DNA of 64,000 nucleotides from NCBI GenBank assembly GCA_910574965.1, contig CAJTDB010000012.1:1-64000 (forward strand), read 5' to 3'. Source of the stretch: Lachnospiraceae bacterium. Its GTDB lineage: Bacteria; Bacillota; Clostridia; Lachnospirales; Lachnospiraceae. A program made the translations under genes and the position numbers. Below are positions 27,911-36,540 of this stretch, piece by piece (the stretch's first letter is position 1; every line of letters starts with the position of its first letter). The notes beneath the pieces are model-generated. The model made no database searches. It was not told the origin of the DNA and was given only the letters and a program-made list of their open reading frames with translations.

Positions 27911-29014
27911 ATGTTCAGACAATATCAACTGCGCGACTTTCGGCTGCGTCTGGTTGTATTCGTATATGCCATCACGATCCTTGGCATTCTCATCATCGGG
28001 AGTGCCAGGGCGGAAAATCAAAGCCAGCAACTGTTCGGCATGGTTCTTGGGACCATTGCCATGCTTGCGTTTGCACTGATCGATTACCATTATATGCTGA
28101 ACTTTTACTGGCTGATCTATGGATTTAATATGCTGCTGCTCATAGCTGTGCAGTTGGCAGGAACGAGGGTCAATGGTGCCAAACGATGGCTGGATTTGGG
28201 AGTTTTCCGGTTTCAGCCTTCGGATCTTACCAAGCTTTTGCTGATTTTGTTTTTTGCAAAGCTGTTTACGAAGTACCGGGAATCTATCAATTCCTGGAAA
28301 GTCATTTTTCTGTCCGGTGTCCTTTTGGCCATTCCTCTGTATTTTGTATATGAACAGCCGGACCTGTCCACGTCGATTACGATCATGTTTGTTTTCTGCG
28401 TTTTGATCTATATCGGAGGACTCAGTTATAAAATTATCGGTGCAGTACTTGCAATTTTGATACCATCTGCTATTATATTTATAAACTTAATTATGCAGGA
28501 GGGGCAGCAGATTCTGGACGAATACCAGTTTAAGCGGATTATGGCCTGGCTGAATCCGGCAGAATATGCCGATGATGCATATCAGCAGCAGAATTCGATC
28601 ATAGCCATCGGGTCCGGACAGCTCTATGGAAAAGGGCTGTATAATAACGATATATCATCCGTAAAAAACGGAAATTTTATCGTAGAACCGCAGACGGATT
28701 TTATCTTTGCCGTAACCGGTGAGGAGCTGGGGTTTATCGGCTGTGCAGCGATCATTATCCTTTTGGCGCTGATTGTTATGGAATGTCTGTGGATTGGCAA
28801 GAATGCAAGAGAGCAGGAGGGAACGATCATCTGCTGCGGAATCGGCGGACTGATCGCATTTCAGAGCCTTGTCAATATATGCGTGGCTACAGGACTGATG
28901 CCGAATACAGGTATTACACTGCCCTTTGTAAGCTATGGGCTTACATCGCTTGTTATGCTGTATATGGGGATAGGGATTGTTTTAAATATAGGGCTTCAGC
29001 CCAGAAAATACTAA
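27911..29014 (+). CDS. rodA: RodA-type peptidoglycan glycosyltransferase
   Basis: SEDS-family membrane enzyme, 367 aa with about ten helices, that polymerises glycan strands with PBP2. Recognisable blocks are GAKRWLDLGVFRFQPSDLTKL (about 94-114), FVYEQPDLSTS with the conserved Asp, and the end segment NTGITLPFVSYGLTSLV. RodA is preferred over FtsW/SpoVE by its cluster with mreBCD and PBP2. Confidence 0.92.
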   Translation: MFRQYQLRDFRLRLVVFVYAITILGILIIGSARAENQSQQLFGMVLGTIAMLAFALIDYHYMLNFYWLIYGFNMLLLIAVQLAGTRVNGAKRWLDLGVFRFQPSDLTKLLLILFFAKLFTKYRESINSWKVIFLSGVLLAIPLYFVYEQPDLSTSITIMFVFCVLIYIGGLSYKIIGAVLAILIPSAIIFINLIMQEGQQILDEYQFKRIMAWLNPAEYADDAYQQQNSIIAIGSGQLYGKGLYNNDISSVKNGNFIVEPQTDFIFAVTGEELGFIGCAAIIILLALIVMECLWIGKNAREQEGTIICCGIGGLIAFQSLVNICVATGLMPNTGITLPFVSYGLTSLVMLYMGIGIVLNIGLQPRKY

Positions 29015-29029
29015 CAAGGGGGTCAAACC

Positions 29030-29425
29030 ATGAACATCGGATTGATTGCGCATGATGCGAAAAAAGTCCTGATGCAGAATTTCTGCATCGCCTACAGAGG
29101 AATTCTCTGTAAAAATGAACTTTATGCAACCGGAACGACGGGACGTTTGATCGAGGAAGTGGCAAATTTAAGCGTTCATAAGTTTCTGGCAGGACATCTT
29201 GGAGGGGAACAGCAGCTTGGTGCCCAGATTGAACACAACCAGATTGACCTGGTGATCTTTCTGCGGGACCCGATCCAGCCAAAGAGACATGAACCGGACG
29301 TAAATAATGTGGTTCATCTTTGTGACGTGCATAATATACCGATTGCGACCAATCTGGCCACTGCAGAGCTGTTGATTAAATCACTGGACAGAGGAGATAT
29401 GGAGTGGCGTGAAATGTACAAATAG
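29030..29425 (+). CDS. mgsA: Methylglyoxal synthase, with Glu at the catalytic base position
   Basis: 131 aa. The family converts dihydroxyacetone phosphate to methylglyoxal, a phosphate-releasing bypass of lower glycolysis. IGLIAHDAKK (start), LYATGTTGRLI (phosphate site), IFLRDPIQPKRHEPDVN (His and Asp) and NIPIATNLATAE are all typical. In E. coli the catalytic base is Asp71 in GGDQQ; here the same motif reads GGEQQ, a Glu. The other aspartates (Asp91 and Asp101 equivalents) and His98 are kept. So the enzyme may be slower or may have adapted, and activity should not be assumed. It follows rodA by 15 bp and overlaps the next gene. Confidence 0.9.
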   Translation: MNIGLIAHDAKKVLMQNFCIAYRGILCKNELYATGTTGRLIEEVANLSVHKFLAGHLGGEQQLGAQIEHNQIDLVIFLRDPIQPKRHEPDVNNVVHLCDVHNIPIATNLATAELLIKSLDRGDMEWREMYK

Positions 29426-30401
29426 AAAAAGCCTGCGTCTTTCGGCCTTTCTTCTGGCGGTGCTGGTTCTGGCCGGTTCTCTGAGCGGATGTTCGTGGGA
29501 GGAGGCACCGGACCGTGCATTTACCGCAGACCGTCCGGGGCTTGGCATCCAGGGACAGGCAGAGGCGGCAGATATTGCCTATTTTGCCGAAGACCTCTGT
29601 GTGGCGGCAGAGGATATTAAGGCTATGGAAGCGGAGGCGGCGGATGGGCTGTCGGCCTGCTTCTTCTGCGTGGATACGAAAGAGATTCTTTACGCAAAAA
29701 ATATTCACGGCCAGGTGTATCCGGCCAGTACCACTAAGATTATGACAGCGCTTTTGCTTCTGGAACAGGGAGATTTAGAGGCGCAGGCGACGGTGAGCAA
29801 GACGGCAATCACGCTGAACGACAGCGGAGCGACTACCGCCAAGCTGAAAGAGGGCGACATTCTGACGCTCCGCCAGCTTCTGTACGCGCTTATGACGGTA
29901 TCGGCCAATGATGCCGCCAATGTAATCGCAGAGAAGATCGGCGGGAGTATAGAAGGCTTTGTGGGCATGATGAATGAGAGGGCGGCAGCTCTTGGGGCGA
30001 CAAACACGCATTTTGTCAATCCCCACGGACTTCATCATGAGGACCATTATACAACCGCGTATGATCTGTATCTGATCTTCCAGGAGGTCATAAAATACGA
30101 TGCGTTTTTGGAGGTCATTCGTGTGCCTTCCTATGAAACCACTTATATGTCGGCAGACGGAAGAGAAGTGTCTGCCTCCTGGTCCAGTTCGGATCGGTTC
30201 ACAACGGGCGATGTGACGGTTCCGGAGGGAGTGACTGCAGTGGGAGGAAAGACCGGTTCTACAAAGGCAGCGATGTCCTGCCTGGTGCAGCTTTTTGAAG
30301 ATTCTGCCGGACAGCGTTATGTGGCTGTCATCCTGGGCTGCAGTGAGCGGGCAGTGCTGTACGAAGAGATGCAGGGCTTTTTATCAGGTTTGAACAATTA
30401 G
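29409..30401 (+). CDS. D-alanyl-D-alanine carboxypeptidase, lipoprotein form
   Basis: 330-aa serine-type carboxypeptidase of the DacA/DacF (PBP5-like) family. It trims the terminal D-Ala from wall pentapeptides outside the cell. It starts at a GTG overlapping the mgsA end by 17 bp. The signal sequence ends in a lipobox, LAGSLSGC, so it is probably a lipid-anchored protein instead of using the usual C-terminal amphipathic anchor. Active-site motifs are STTK (about 103), SAN (about 163) and KTG (in GGKTGSTKA). It is the last gene of the shape and division cluster. Confidence 0.88.
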   Translation: MKCTNRKSLRLSAFLLAVLVLAGSLSGCSWEEAPDRAFTADRPGLGIQGQAEAADIAYFAEDLCVAAEDIKAMEAEAADGLSACFFCVDTKEILYAKNIHGQVYPASTTKIMTALLLLEQGDLEAQATVSKTAITLNDSGATTAKLKEGDILTLRQLLYALMTVSANDAANVIAEKIGGSIEGFVGMMNERAAALGATNTHFVNPHGLHHEDHYTTAYDLYLIFQEVIKYDAFLEVIRVPSYETTYMSADGREVSASWSSSDRFTTGDVTVPEGVTAVGGKTGSTKAAMSCLVQLFEDSAGQRYVAVILGCSERAVLYEEMQGFLSGLNN

Positions 30402-30404
30402 TTC

Positions 30405-30433
30405 TTGTATTCTGCTACTCTCAATGGTATAAT
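30405..30433 (+). promoter_or_regulatory. Promoter before the small P-loop gene
   Basis: TTGTAT (30405-30410), 17-bp spacer, perfect TATAAT (30428-30433), starting 4 bp after the carboxypeptidase gene. The same TTGTAT-17-TATAAT pattern recurs at 36425. Confidence 0.78.
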
Positions 30434-30470
30434 ATGACTAACAAGTCAGGATACCTAAGGAGGGCAAACT

Positions 30471-30881
30471 ATGATACAGTTGGTAATAGGAGATAAGGGC
30501 GAAGGCAAGACGAAGAAGATGCTGGATTACGTACACGAAGCCATCAAGACGGCAACCGGTAATCTGGTATATCTGGATAAGTCATCCCGCAATATTCATG
30601 AGCTGGATAACAAAGTTCGTCTGATAAATGTATCAGAGTATCCGATTCAGAATACAGATCAGTTTATCGGTTTTATCTGCGGGATCTGTTCTCAGGATTA
30701 CGATCTGGAAGCTATGTATCTGGATGGTTTTTTAAAGATTGCAAAGCTGGAGGGAAAAGATGTTTCCGACGCGCTTAGCCAGCTCAATCAGATCAGTGAA
30801 CAGTTTAAAGTAAAGCTTGTACTCAGTGTAACCATGAATAAGGACGAGCTGCCGGAATTTGCCAGAGCACAGGTGATCTAG
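30471..30881 (+). CDS. Small P-loop protein of unknown function
   Basis: 136 aa. A Walker A motif stands at the very start (VIGDKGEGKTKKML, residues 4-17) and a hydrophobic strand ending in D (LEAMYLDGFLKIA) may be Walker B. The second half is helical. It is too short for a complete motor and has no known partner domain. ATP or GTP binding is likely; the role is unknown. It has its own promoter and terminator, so it is a single-gene transcript, with AAGGAGG before the ATG. Confidence 0.75.
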   Translation: MIQLVIGDKGEGKTKKMLDYVHEAIKTATGNLVYLDKSSRNIHELDNKVRLINVSEYPIQNTDQFIGFICGICSQDYDLEAMYLDGFLKIAKLEGKDVSDALSQLNQISEQFKVKLVLSVTMNKDELPEFARAQVI

Positions 30882-30909
30882 GATTCAGACACAGCTACAT
30901 AAATATCAC

Positions 30910-30942
30910 AGCGGATGCCCACATAAGGACATCCGCTTTTTT
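30910..30942 (+). terminator. Terminator after the small P-loop gene
   Basis: AGCGGATG (30910-30917) pairs perfectly with CATCCGCT (30930-30937), followed by six T. Confidence 0.85.
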
Positions 30943-30987
30943 CTAGAATATGTTTGAAAATGTCAGTAGGTTTGGAGGAATGGGCGA

Positions 30988-32397
30988 ATGGCGGGACGCC
31001 GCAGAAGGGGTAAGGTTGTCAACATGCGCAAAAAAAGGCCGATTAATATCGACCTGGTCTTTTTTGGCGCGGTGGCAGTTTACATATGTGTAATCTGCTA
31101 TATGGCAATGAGTACGGAACATATTGCGGGGTATGAAGTAAATGCGGGCAGTCTGTCGGTGAACCATACCTACACCGGCTTTGCGCTTCGGGAGGAGCGG
31201 ATCTTTCATGCGGAGACATCCGGATATGTGAGTTATTATGCAAGAGAGGGGGAACGGGTGTCCGGTTCTTCACTGGTCTATACCATTGATGAAAAGGGGG
31301 AGATCAACGCGCTGATTCAGCAGAATGCGGAGAATGTGGACTTGACGGACGAAAATTTTGCAGTCATTCGGGGCAGTATCCGCAGCTATATGAATGAGTA
31401 CAGCGATCTGGATTTTTCGAAGGTATATGATTTTGAAACCTCCCTGGAAGGTTCTGTTATGGATCTTTTGAATCAGAACATGCTGGAGAGTTTGGAGGAT
31501 GCAGGGGAAGATACAATGTTCTCCAGAATCTATGCGGGGGATATCGGGATACTGGAATATTATACCGACGGATATGAAGAGACGACGGCAGACAGTCTTA
31601 CCGAGGAGATGCTGACGCCGGCAGATTATGAAAAGGTCAGTCTGAAAAAAGATTTGATCCAGTCCGGGGAGGCTGTATATAAGCTGGCCGTTTCGGAAAA
31701 ATGGAGCCTGGTCGTTCCGCTGACAGAAGAGGAGACAGCGGGATTCCAGAAGGAGGAGAGAAAGTTTATGGAGGTGGAATTCACCAGGGACCATACAAGG
31801 GCCTGGGCGGATTTCTCTATCATTTATGTGGGTGCAACACCCTGCGCCAAACTGGATTTTAACAATTCCATGGTCCGTTTTGCGGATCTGCGATATGTGG
31901 AAGTGGAATTTCTGATTGATGACGAGGTAGGACTCAAAATTCCCAATACTGCCATTGTGGAAAAGGATTTTTATACGGTTCCCAGGGCATTTCTGGAAAA
32001 AGTAGAGGATCAGGACGGGTTTATGAAGGAAGTCTATGATGAAAACGGGCAGCCAAGCGTGGAGTTTGTGCCTATGATCCTGTATTATGAAGATGAAGAG
32101 GACTATTATATTGATCCGAAGGAGTCCGATTATTCCACAGGGGCGCTGAAGATGCCTCTTGGAACATTTCTGGTGTCGGAAGATTCTCAGGAACGCTATC
32201 AGATCGGCGCAAGCCGTACACTAAAGGGAGTTTATAATATCAACAAAGGATATACGCAGTTTCGCCAGATCAATATCCTGTATCAGAACGAGGAATTTGC
32301 CCTGGTGGAAGAGGGGACCAGTTTCGGCCTGACGGTCTATGACCGGATTGTGCTGAATGGCCAGGTAGTGGACGAAGACGAAGTGATCTACAAGTAA
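30988..32397 (+). CDS. HlyD-like membrane protein upstream of yggS-sepF
   Basis: 469 aa. A very basic N-terminus (RRRRGK, RKKRP) precedes one transmembrane helix (about 22-42). The outside part begins with a biotinyl-lipoyl-like segment (about 50-90, FHAETSGYVSYYAREGERVSG) and has a long middle region with acidic stretches and a second beta-rich segment. This resembles HlyD/membrane-fusion adaptors, but no ABC transporter is near, and its place just before yggS and sepF suggests a role at the cell envelope or division site rather than export (inference). AGGAGGA-like RBS; the start is the ATG at 30988, with a second ATG at 31024 possible. Confidence 0.7.
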   Translation: MAGRRRRGKVVNMRKKRPINIDLVFFGAVAVYICVICYMAMSTEHIAGYEVNAGSLSVNHTYTGFALREERIFHAETSGYVSYYAREGERVSGSSLVYTIDEKGEINALIQQNAENVDLTDENFAVIRGSIRSYMNEYSDLDFSKVYDFETSLEGSVMDLLNQNMLESLEDAGEDTMFSRIYAGDIGILEYYTDGYEETTADSLTEEMLTPADYEKVSLKKDLIQSGEAVYKLAVSEKWSLVVPLTEEETAGFQKEERKFMEVEFTRDHTRAWADFSIIYVGATPCAKLDFNNSMVRFADLRYVEVEFLIDDEVGLKIPNTAIVEKDFYTVPRAFLEKVEDQDGFMKEVYDENGQPSVEFVPMILYYEDEEDYYIDPKESDYSTGALKMPLGTFLVSEDSQERYQIGASRTLKGVYNINKGYTQFRQINILYQNEEFALVEEGTSFGLTVYDRIVLNGQVVDEDEVIYK

Positions 32398-32408
32398 GGA
32401 GTGAAAAG

Positions 32409-33092
32409 ATGGTACAGGAAAATTACAGAGAGGTAGAAGAAAAAGTCTTAAGGGCATGCGAAAGATGCGGAAGGGACCGCCGGGAAGTGACGCTGATTGC
32501 GGTCAGCAAGACCAAACCGGTCCGTATGATCCAGGAGGCTGTGGAAGCGGGAGCGGTCGTCTTCGGAGAGAATAAAGTGCAGGAACTGTGTGAAAAATAT
32601 GAACTGCTGCCAAAAGAGCTGCACTGGCACATGATCGGGCATCTTCAGAGAAATAAAGTAAAATACGTGGTAGATAAAGCAGAATTGATTCATTCGGTGG
32701 ACTCATTTCGTCTTGCAGAGGAGATCAGCAAAGAGGCGGGAAAGAAAAATGTACAGGCAGGGATTCTGATTGAAGTCAATGTGGCGGAGGAAGAAAGCAA
32801 GTTTGGAGTTGCTGTAAAAGATACCGAAGAGCTGATTCGGAGCATTTCCGGATTGCCGAACATATGTATTTACGGGCTGATGACGATCGCTCCCTATGTG
32901 GAGGATCCGGAGGAAAATCGCCCAATATTCCGCAGTTTGGCGAAATTGGCTGTTGACATCAAAAAGAAAAACATTGATAATGTACGTATGGATGTGCTTT
33001 CTATGGGCATGACAGGAGATTATGAAGTGGCTATAGAAGAGGGCGCAACGATGGTGCGCGTCGGGACCGGAATCTTTGGCGGGCGGAATTAG
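32409..33092 (+). CDS. YggS/PLPBP family PLP-homeostasis protein
   Basis: 227-aa single-domain alanine racemase-like barrel that binds pyridoxal phosphate without a known enzymatic reaction and balances free PLP. The PLP lysine is in TLIAVSKTKP (about Lys35), followed by FGENKVQEL and WHMIGHLQRNK, all family hallmarks; the phosphate-binding end reads LSMGMTGDYEVAIEEG. AAGGAG precedes the ATG. YggS next to sepF is a conserved pair in Gram-positive bacteria. Confidence 0.95.
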   Translation: MVQENYREVEEKVLRACERCGRDRREVTLIAVSKTKPVRMIQEAVEAGAVVFGENKVQELCEKYELLPKELHWHMIGHLQRNKVKYVVDKAELIHSVDSFRLAEEISKEAGKKNVQAGILIEVNVAEEESKFGVAVKDTEELIRSISGLPNICIYGLMTIAPYVEDPEENRPIFRSLAKLAVDIKKKNIDNVRMDVLSMGMTGDYEVAIEEGATMVRVGTGIFGGRN

Positions 33093-33113
33093 GAAGGGTA
33101 AAGGAGAGTGCGT

Positions 33114-33638
33114 ATGAGCTTTTTAGATAAAATCATGGATACGATGCATCTGGGCAGTGATGACTATGATGATGACGATTATGACGATTTTGACGATGAC
33201 GATTATGATGACCGTCCAAGGAGAAAGAGCGTCTTTACGAAAAAGGACCGGGACTACGACTATGATATGGAAGATGATGTAATCACAGATTCCGGTAAGG
33301 TAAAATCAGTCAAGCAGCAGTCAAGGATCACACCCATGCGTTCAAGAAAGACCAGCAACGGCATGGAAGTATGCGTATTCAAGCCAACGGACTTTGACGA
33401 GGCCAGGGAGATCACCGATACATTGCTTGGCAACTGCACGGTGGTACTGAACTTTGAGGGTCTGGATGTGGAGATTGCCCAGCGGATCATCGATTTTACT
33501 TCGGGTTCCTGCTACGCCATTGGCGGAAATCTCCAGAAAGTTTCCAATTATATTTTCATTGTGACACCCAAAAGTGTGGATATTTCCGGGGATTTTCAGG
33601 ATATTATATCGGGAGCCTTTGATATCCCGACCATATAG
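33114..33638 (+). CDS. sepF: Cell division protein SepF
   Basis: 174 aa. Membrane-binding N-terminus (MSFLDKIMDTMHLG), an acidic Asp/Tyr-rich linker (about 15-60, with repeated DDDYDD), then the SepF domain (about 85-174) that forms rings and bundles FtsZ: VCVFKPTDFDEAREITD, VVLNFEGLD, RIIDFTSGSCYAIGG. An in-frame GTG at 33108 is possible, but AAGGAG at 33101 fits the ATG at 33114. A terminator follows. Confidence 0.95.
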   Translation: MSFLDKIMDTMHLGSDDYDDDDYDDFDDDDYDDRPRRKSVFTKKDRDYDYDMEDDVITDSGKVKSVKQQSRITPMRSRKTSNGMEVCVFKPTDFDEAREITDTLLGNCTVVLNFEGLDVEIAQRIIDFTSGSCYAIGGNLQKVSNYIFIVTPKSVDISGDFQDIISGAFDIPTI

Positions 33639-33657
33639 ACAAGAGAACAGCCGTCAT

Positions 33658-33708
33658 AAAATATGGTTCCACAGTCCGGTCTGCCGGATGCCGGGAACCA
33701 TATTTTTT
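33658..33708 (+). terminator. Terminator between sepF and aroB
   Basis: AAAATATGGTTCC pairs with GGAACCATATTTT around an inner GTCCGG/CCGGA hairpin, followed by T residues. It separates the sepF operon from aroB-lspA-rluD, although I found no clear promoter in the 30 bp left before aroB. Confidence 0.82.
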
Positions 33709-33737
33709 CTGTATACAAGAGAATGGGGAAAGAGCAT

Positions 33738-34865
33738 ATGAACAGAAAATTGCATGTAAAACAAGAAGGAAAAAGCGGTTATGATATCTGGCTGGAGCCG
33801 GATTTTGACCGTTTGCCCGCTGCGCTGGCAGAACTTTCTGCGCAGAAACGGAAAATCTGTATCGTTACAGATACCCATGTGGCAGAACTTTACGAAAAGG
33901 AGATTAAACAGATACTTTCCGGGTGCTGTACAAAGGTATCCGTTTTCGTCTTTCCGGCAGGAGAGGAGCATAAAACACTGGATACGGTCCGCAGTCTGTA
34001 TGAGCATCTGATACGGGAGCAGTATGACCGAAAGGACCTTTTGGCGGCTCTCGGAGGAGGGGTAGTAGGGGACCTGACCGGTTTTGCGGCGGCCACTTAT
34101 CTTAGAGGGATCGATTTTATTCAGATTCCCACTACGCTTCTCTCTCAGGTGGATTCCAGCATTGGCGGGAAGACCGGCGTGGATTTTGACGCTTACAAAA
34201 ATATGGTAGGGGCATTTCATATGCCGCGACTTGTATATATGAATTTGTCTGTCCTGAAAAGCCTGCCCAAACATCAGTTCTCTTCCGGTATGGCGGAGAT
34301 CATTAAACATGGTCTGATTCAGGATCAGAACTACTGGCAGTGGCTTCAAGAGAACCAGGAGGCGGTTCTGGAGGGAGATGTAGAGGCGCTTCTTTCTATG
34401 GTTGGTGAAAGCTGCCGGATTAAGGGGCATGTAGTGGAAGAGGACCCGACAGAACAGGGAATCCGTGCCTGGCTGAACTATGGACATACGATTGGACACG
34501 CAGTAGAAAAGCTGAAAGATTTTCAGATGAGTCATGGGGAGTGTGTGGCTGTCGGCTGTGTGGCAGCGGCACAGCTTTCCTTTCGCAGGGGTTTTCTGAC
34601 AGCGGATATGTGCGGGAAAATAGAACGTACGTTTGCTGAATATGGGCTTCCGGTCCGTGTGGAAGGGCTGTGCCCCAAGGAGATTTTAAAGACAACGAAG
34701 CTGGATAAGAAGATGGAAGCCGGAGCGATTAAATTTGTGCTGCTTCGCCGGATTGGGGAGGCGTATGTGGCAAAAGATGTATCGGACGAGGAACTCCTTA
34801 TGGGCATTCAGTATATCTGCAAAGACAAAGAAATGGAAAATGTAAGACAGGAGAATGCAAGATGA
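33738..34865 (+). CDS. aroB: 3-dehydroquinate synthase
   Basis: Second step of the shikimate pathway (DAHP to 3-dehydroquinate), NAD-dependent and metal-dependent. 375 aa from the ATG at 33738; the upstream open frame to 33663 covers the terminator and is rejected. Motifs: GGGVVGDLTGFAAATYLRG (NAD/substrate), PTTLLSQVDSSIGGKTGV, and metal ligands in MAEIIKHG and NYGHTIGHAVE. It overlaps lspA by ATGA. Confidence 0.96.
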   Translation: MNRKLHVKQEGKSGYDIWLEPDFDRLPAALAELSAQKRKICIVTDTHVAELYEKEIKQILSGCCTKVSVFVFPAGEEHKTLDTVRSLYEHLIREQYDRKDLLAALGGGVVGDLTGFAAATYLRGIDFIQIPTTLLSQVDSSIGGKTGVDFDAYKNMVGAFHMPRLVYMNLSVLKSLPKHQFSSGMAEIIKHGLIQDQNYWQWLQENQEAVLEGDVEALLSMVGESCRIKGHVVEEDPTEQGIRAWLNYGHTIGHAVEKLKDFQMSHGECVAVGCVAAAQLSFRRGFLTADMCGKIERTFAEYGLPVRVEGLCPKEILKTTKLDKKMEAGAIKFVLLRRIGEAYVAKDVSDEELLMGIQYICKDKEMENVRQENAR

Positions 34866-35380
34866 AAAGATGGCTGTACCGTCCGTGGGCAGTGGTGCTT
34901 ACGACGGTTTTACTGATCGCACTGGACCAGGTGACGAAAGGACTTGCGGTCCGGTATCTGAAAGGAAAGGATGCTTTTGTCCTCTGGAGGGGCGTGTTTG
35001 AACTCCGTTATCTGGAAAACAGGGGGGCGGCTTTTGGGATGCTTCAGGGACAGCGGTTTTTCTTTCTGCTCACGGGGTTGCTGGTTTTTGCGGCAGTTCT
35101 TTATTTCTTCCGGTATGTGTCTGAAAATCGGCGTTTCTGGCCCCTTCGTTTGATTGCGGTTTTTATTCTGGCAGGGGCCTGGGGTAATATGATCGATCGG
35201 CTGCGGCTGTCCTATGTGGTGGATTTCTTTTATTTTGTTCTGATTGATTTTCCGATCTTTAATGTGGCAGACATCTACGTGAGCGTGGGGACTGCGGTTC
35301 TGGCTTTTCTGATCTTTTTCTATTATAAAGACGAGGAGCTGAGTCACCTGCTGGAGAAGAGAAAGAAGGGCCGCCTGTGA
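34862..35380 (+). CDS. lspA: Lipoprotein signal peptidase (SPase II)
   Basis: 172-aa membrane aspartyl protease with four helices that cleaves the signal peptide of lipidated prolipoproteins, several of which occur in this window. Catalytic Asp residues lie in GNMIDRL (about 119) and FNVADIYV (about 137); LENRGAAFG is the other conserved block. It overlaps aroB and rluD by 4 bp each. Confidence 0.96.
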   Translation: MKRWLYRPWAVVLTTVLLIALDQVTKGLAVRYLKGKDAFVLWRGVFELRYLENRGAAFGMLQGQRFFFLLTGLLVFAAVLYFFRYVSENRRFWPLRLIAVFILAGAWGNMIDRLRLSYVVDFFYFVLIDFPIFNVADIYVSVGTAVLAFLIFFYYKDEELSHLLEKRKKGRL

Positions 35381-36285
35381 GTCTGATACGATTGGAGATG
35401 GAGGAACGTTTTCTGGATGAAAGGCTGGATAAATATTTGGGGGAAGTTCTTGCGGACCGGTCACGGTCCTATGTGCAGAAGCTGATTCGAGAAGGGAACA
35501 TACTGGTCAACGGCAGGCCGGTAAAAGTCAGCTACCGGATGGAGGAGGAGGACCAGATTGAGATTTGCCTTCCGGAGCCGGAGGATCCTGAGATCCCGGC
35601 AGAAAACATTCCATTGGATATTTTGTATGAAGATGAAGATGTGCTGGTTGTCAATAAGCCCAAAGGCATGGTGGTGCATCCGGCTGCAGGGCATAGGACA
35701 GGAACACTGGTCAATGCGGTTCTCTATCACTGCAAAGGCCGGCTGTCCGGCATAAACGGCGTTATGCGTCCTGGAATTGTGCACCGGATTGATCGGGATA
35801 CTACCGGTGCCTTGGTTGTCTGTAAAAACGATTATGCCCATAACCATGTGGCGGAACAACTGAAAGCACATACGGTTACTCGTGTCTATACTGCTGTGGT
35901 CACGGGAGTGATTAGAGAAGAAGAGGGAACCGTGGATGCTCCCATCGGGCGTCATCCGACGGAGCGCAAGAAGATGGCTGCCGGGGTGAAGAACGGGAAA
36001 CGGGCTGTGACCCATTATCGGGTACAAAAGCGTTTTGCAGGACATACACTGATCGAATGCAGGCTGGAGACCGGCCGTACCCATCAGATCCGTGTGCATA
36101 TGGCTTCGATCCGCCACCCGCTTCTGGGAGATACCGTATACGGGGCGTCCAAAGATCCCTGGAATCTAAGGGGCCAGGCTCTGCATGCAGGCGTTCTGGG
36201 ATTTGTCCATCCGGTCACAGGAACCTATATCGAAGTGGAAGCTCCTATGCCGGAATATATGAAAGTGCTGCTGACAAAATTGTGA
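35377..36285 (+). CDS. rluD: RluD-type 23S rRNA pseudouridine synthase
   Basis: 302 aa. An S4 RNA-binding domain (about 15-70, RLDKYLGEVLADRSRSYVQ) precedes the catalytic domain, with the active Asp in HRIDRDTTGALVV (about 138) and GRTHQIRVHM. It starts at GTG 35377, overlapping the lspA stop as GTGA; an ATG at 35398 is an alternative. The exact target uridines cannot be told; RluD and RluC-like paralogues look alike. Confidence 0.92.
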   Translation: MSLIRLEMEERFLDERLDKYLGEVLADRSRSYVQKLIREGNILVNGRPVKVSYRMEEEDQIEICLPEPEDPEIPAENIPLDILYEDEDVLVVNKPKGMVVHPAAGHRTGTLVNAVLYHCKGRLSGINGVMRPGIVHRIDRDTTGALVVCKNDYAHNHVAEQLKAHTVTRVYTAVVTGVIREEEGTVDAPIGRHPTERKKMAAGVKNGKRAVTHYRVQKRFAGHTLIECRLETGRTHQIRVHMASIRHPLLGDTVYGASKDPWNLRGQALHAGVLGFVHPVTGTYIEVEAPMPEYMKVLLTKL

Positions 36286-36327
36286 ATAATTTGACGAACT
36301 TTCTGCGATTTATTTTGTTGATTCTCA

Positions 36328-36359
36328 GCCTGTTTTGGGCAGAATAGCCCGAAACAGGC
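36328..36359 (+). terminator. Hairpin after rluD
   Basis: GCCTGTTTTGGGC pairs with GCCCGAAACAGGC (13 bp, one wobble, 6-nt loop). The downstream ATCTGTTCTATGC is a poor T run, so termination may be inefficient. Confidence 0.6.
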
Positions 36360-36424
36360 ATCTGTTCTATGCTTTCTGATTTTCGTTCTTTTCGGACGTC
36401 TTTTCCAATGTATGGAAAAAAAAC

Positions 36425-36453
36425 TTGTATTTTTCACTGTGATGTACTATAAT
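36425..36453 (+). promoter_or_regulatory. Promoter of the unknown gene-cstA operon
   Basis: TTGTAT (36425-36430), 17-bp spacer, TATAAT (36448-36453). The leader to the start codon is about 80 nt and very AT-rich. Confidence 0.78.
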
Positions 36454-36540
36454 GGTGAATTGAATTTATAAAGTTTATATAAATAATTTATATATTTTTT
36501 ATTTTTGCAGAGCAATCAATGGACAGAATGGAGAGACGCT

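Noticed and set aside
33120-33240. The Asp/Tyr-rich repeats near the start of sepF considered as a separate low-complexity or calcium-binding gene.
   Set aside because: It is in frame with the SepF domain, and acidic linkers are normal in this protein.
36328-36359. The rluD hairpin considered as an insertion-sequence end.
   Set aside because: No partner repeat or transposase nearby; a terminator-like hairpin is the simpler reading.
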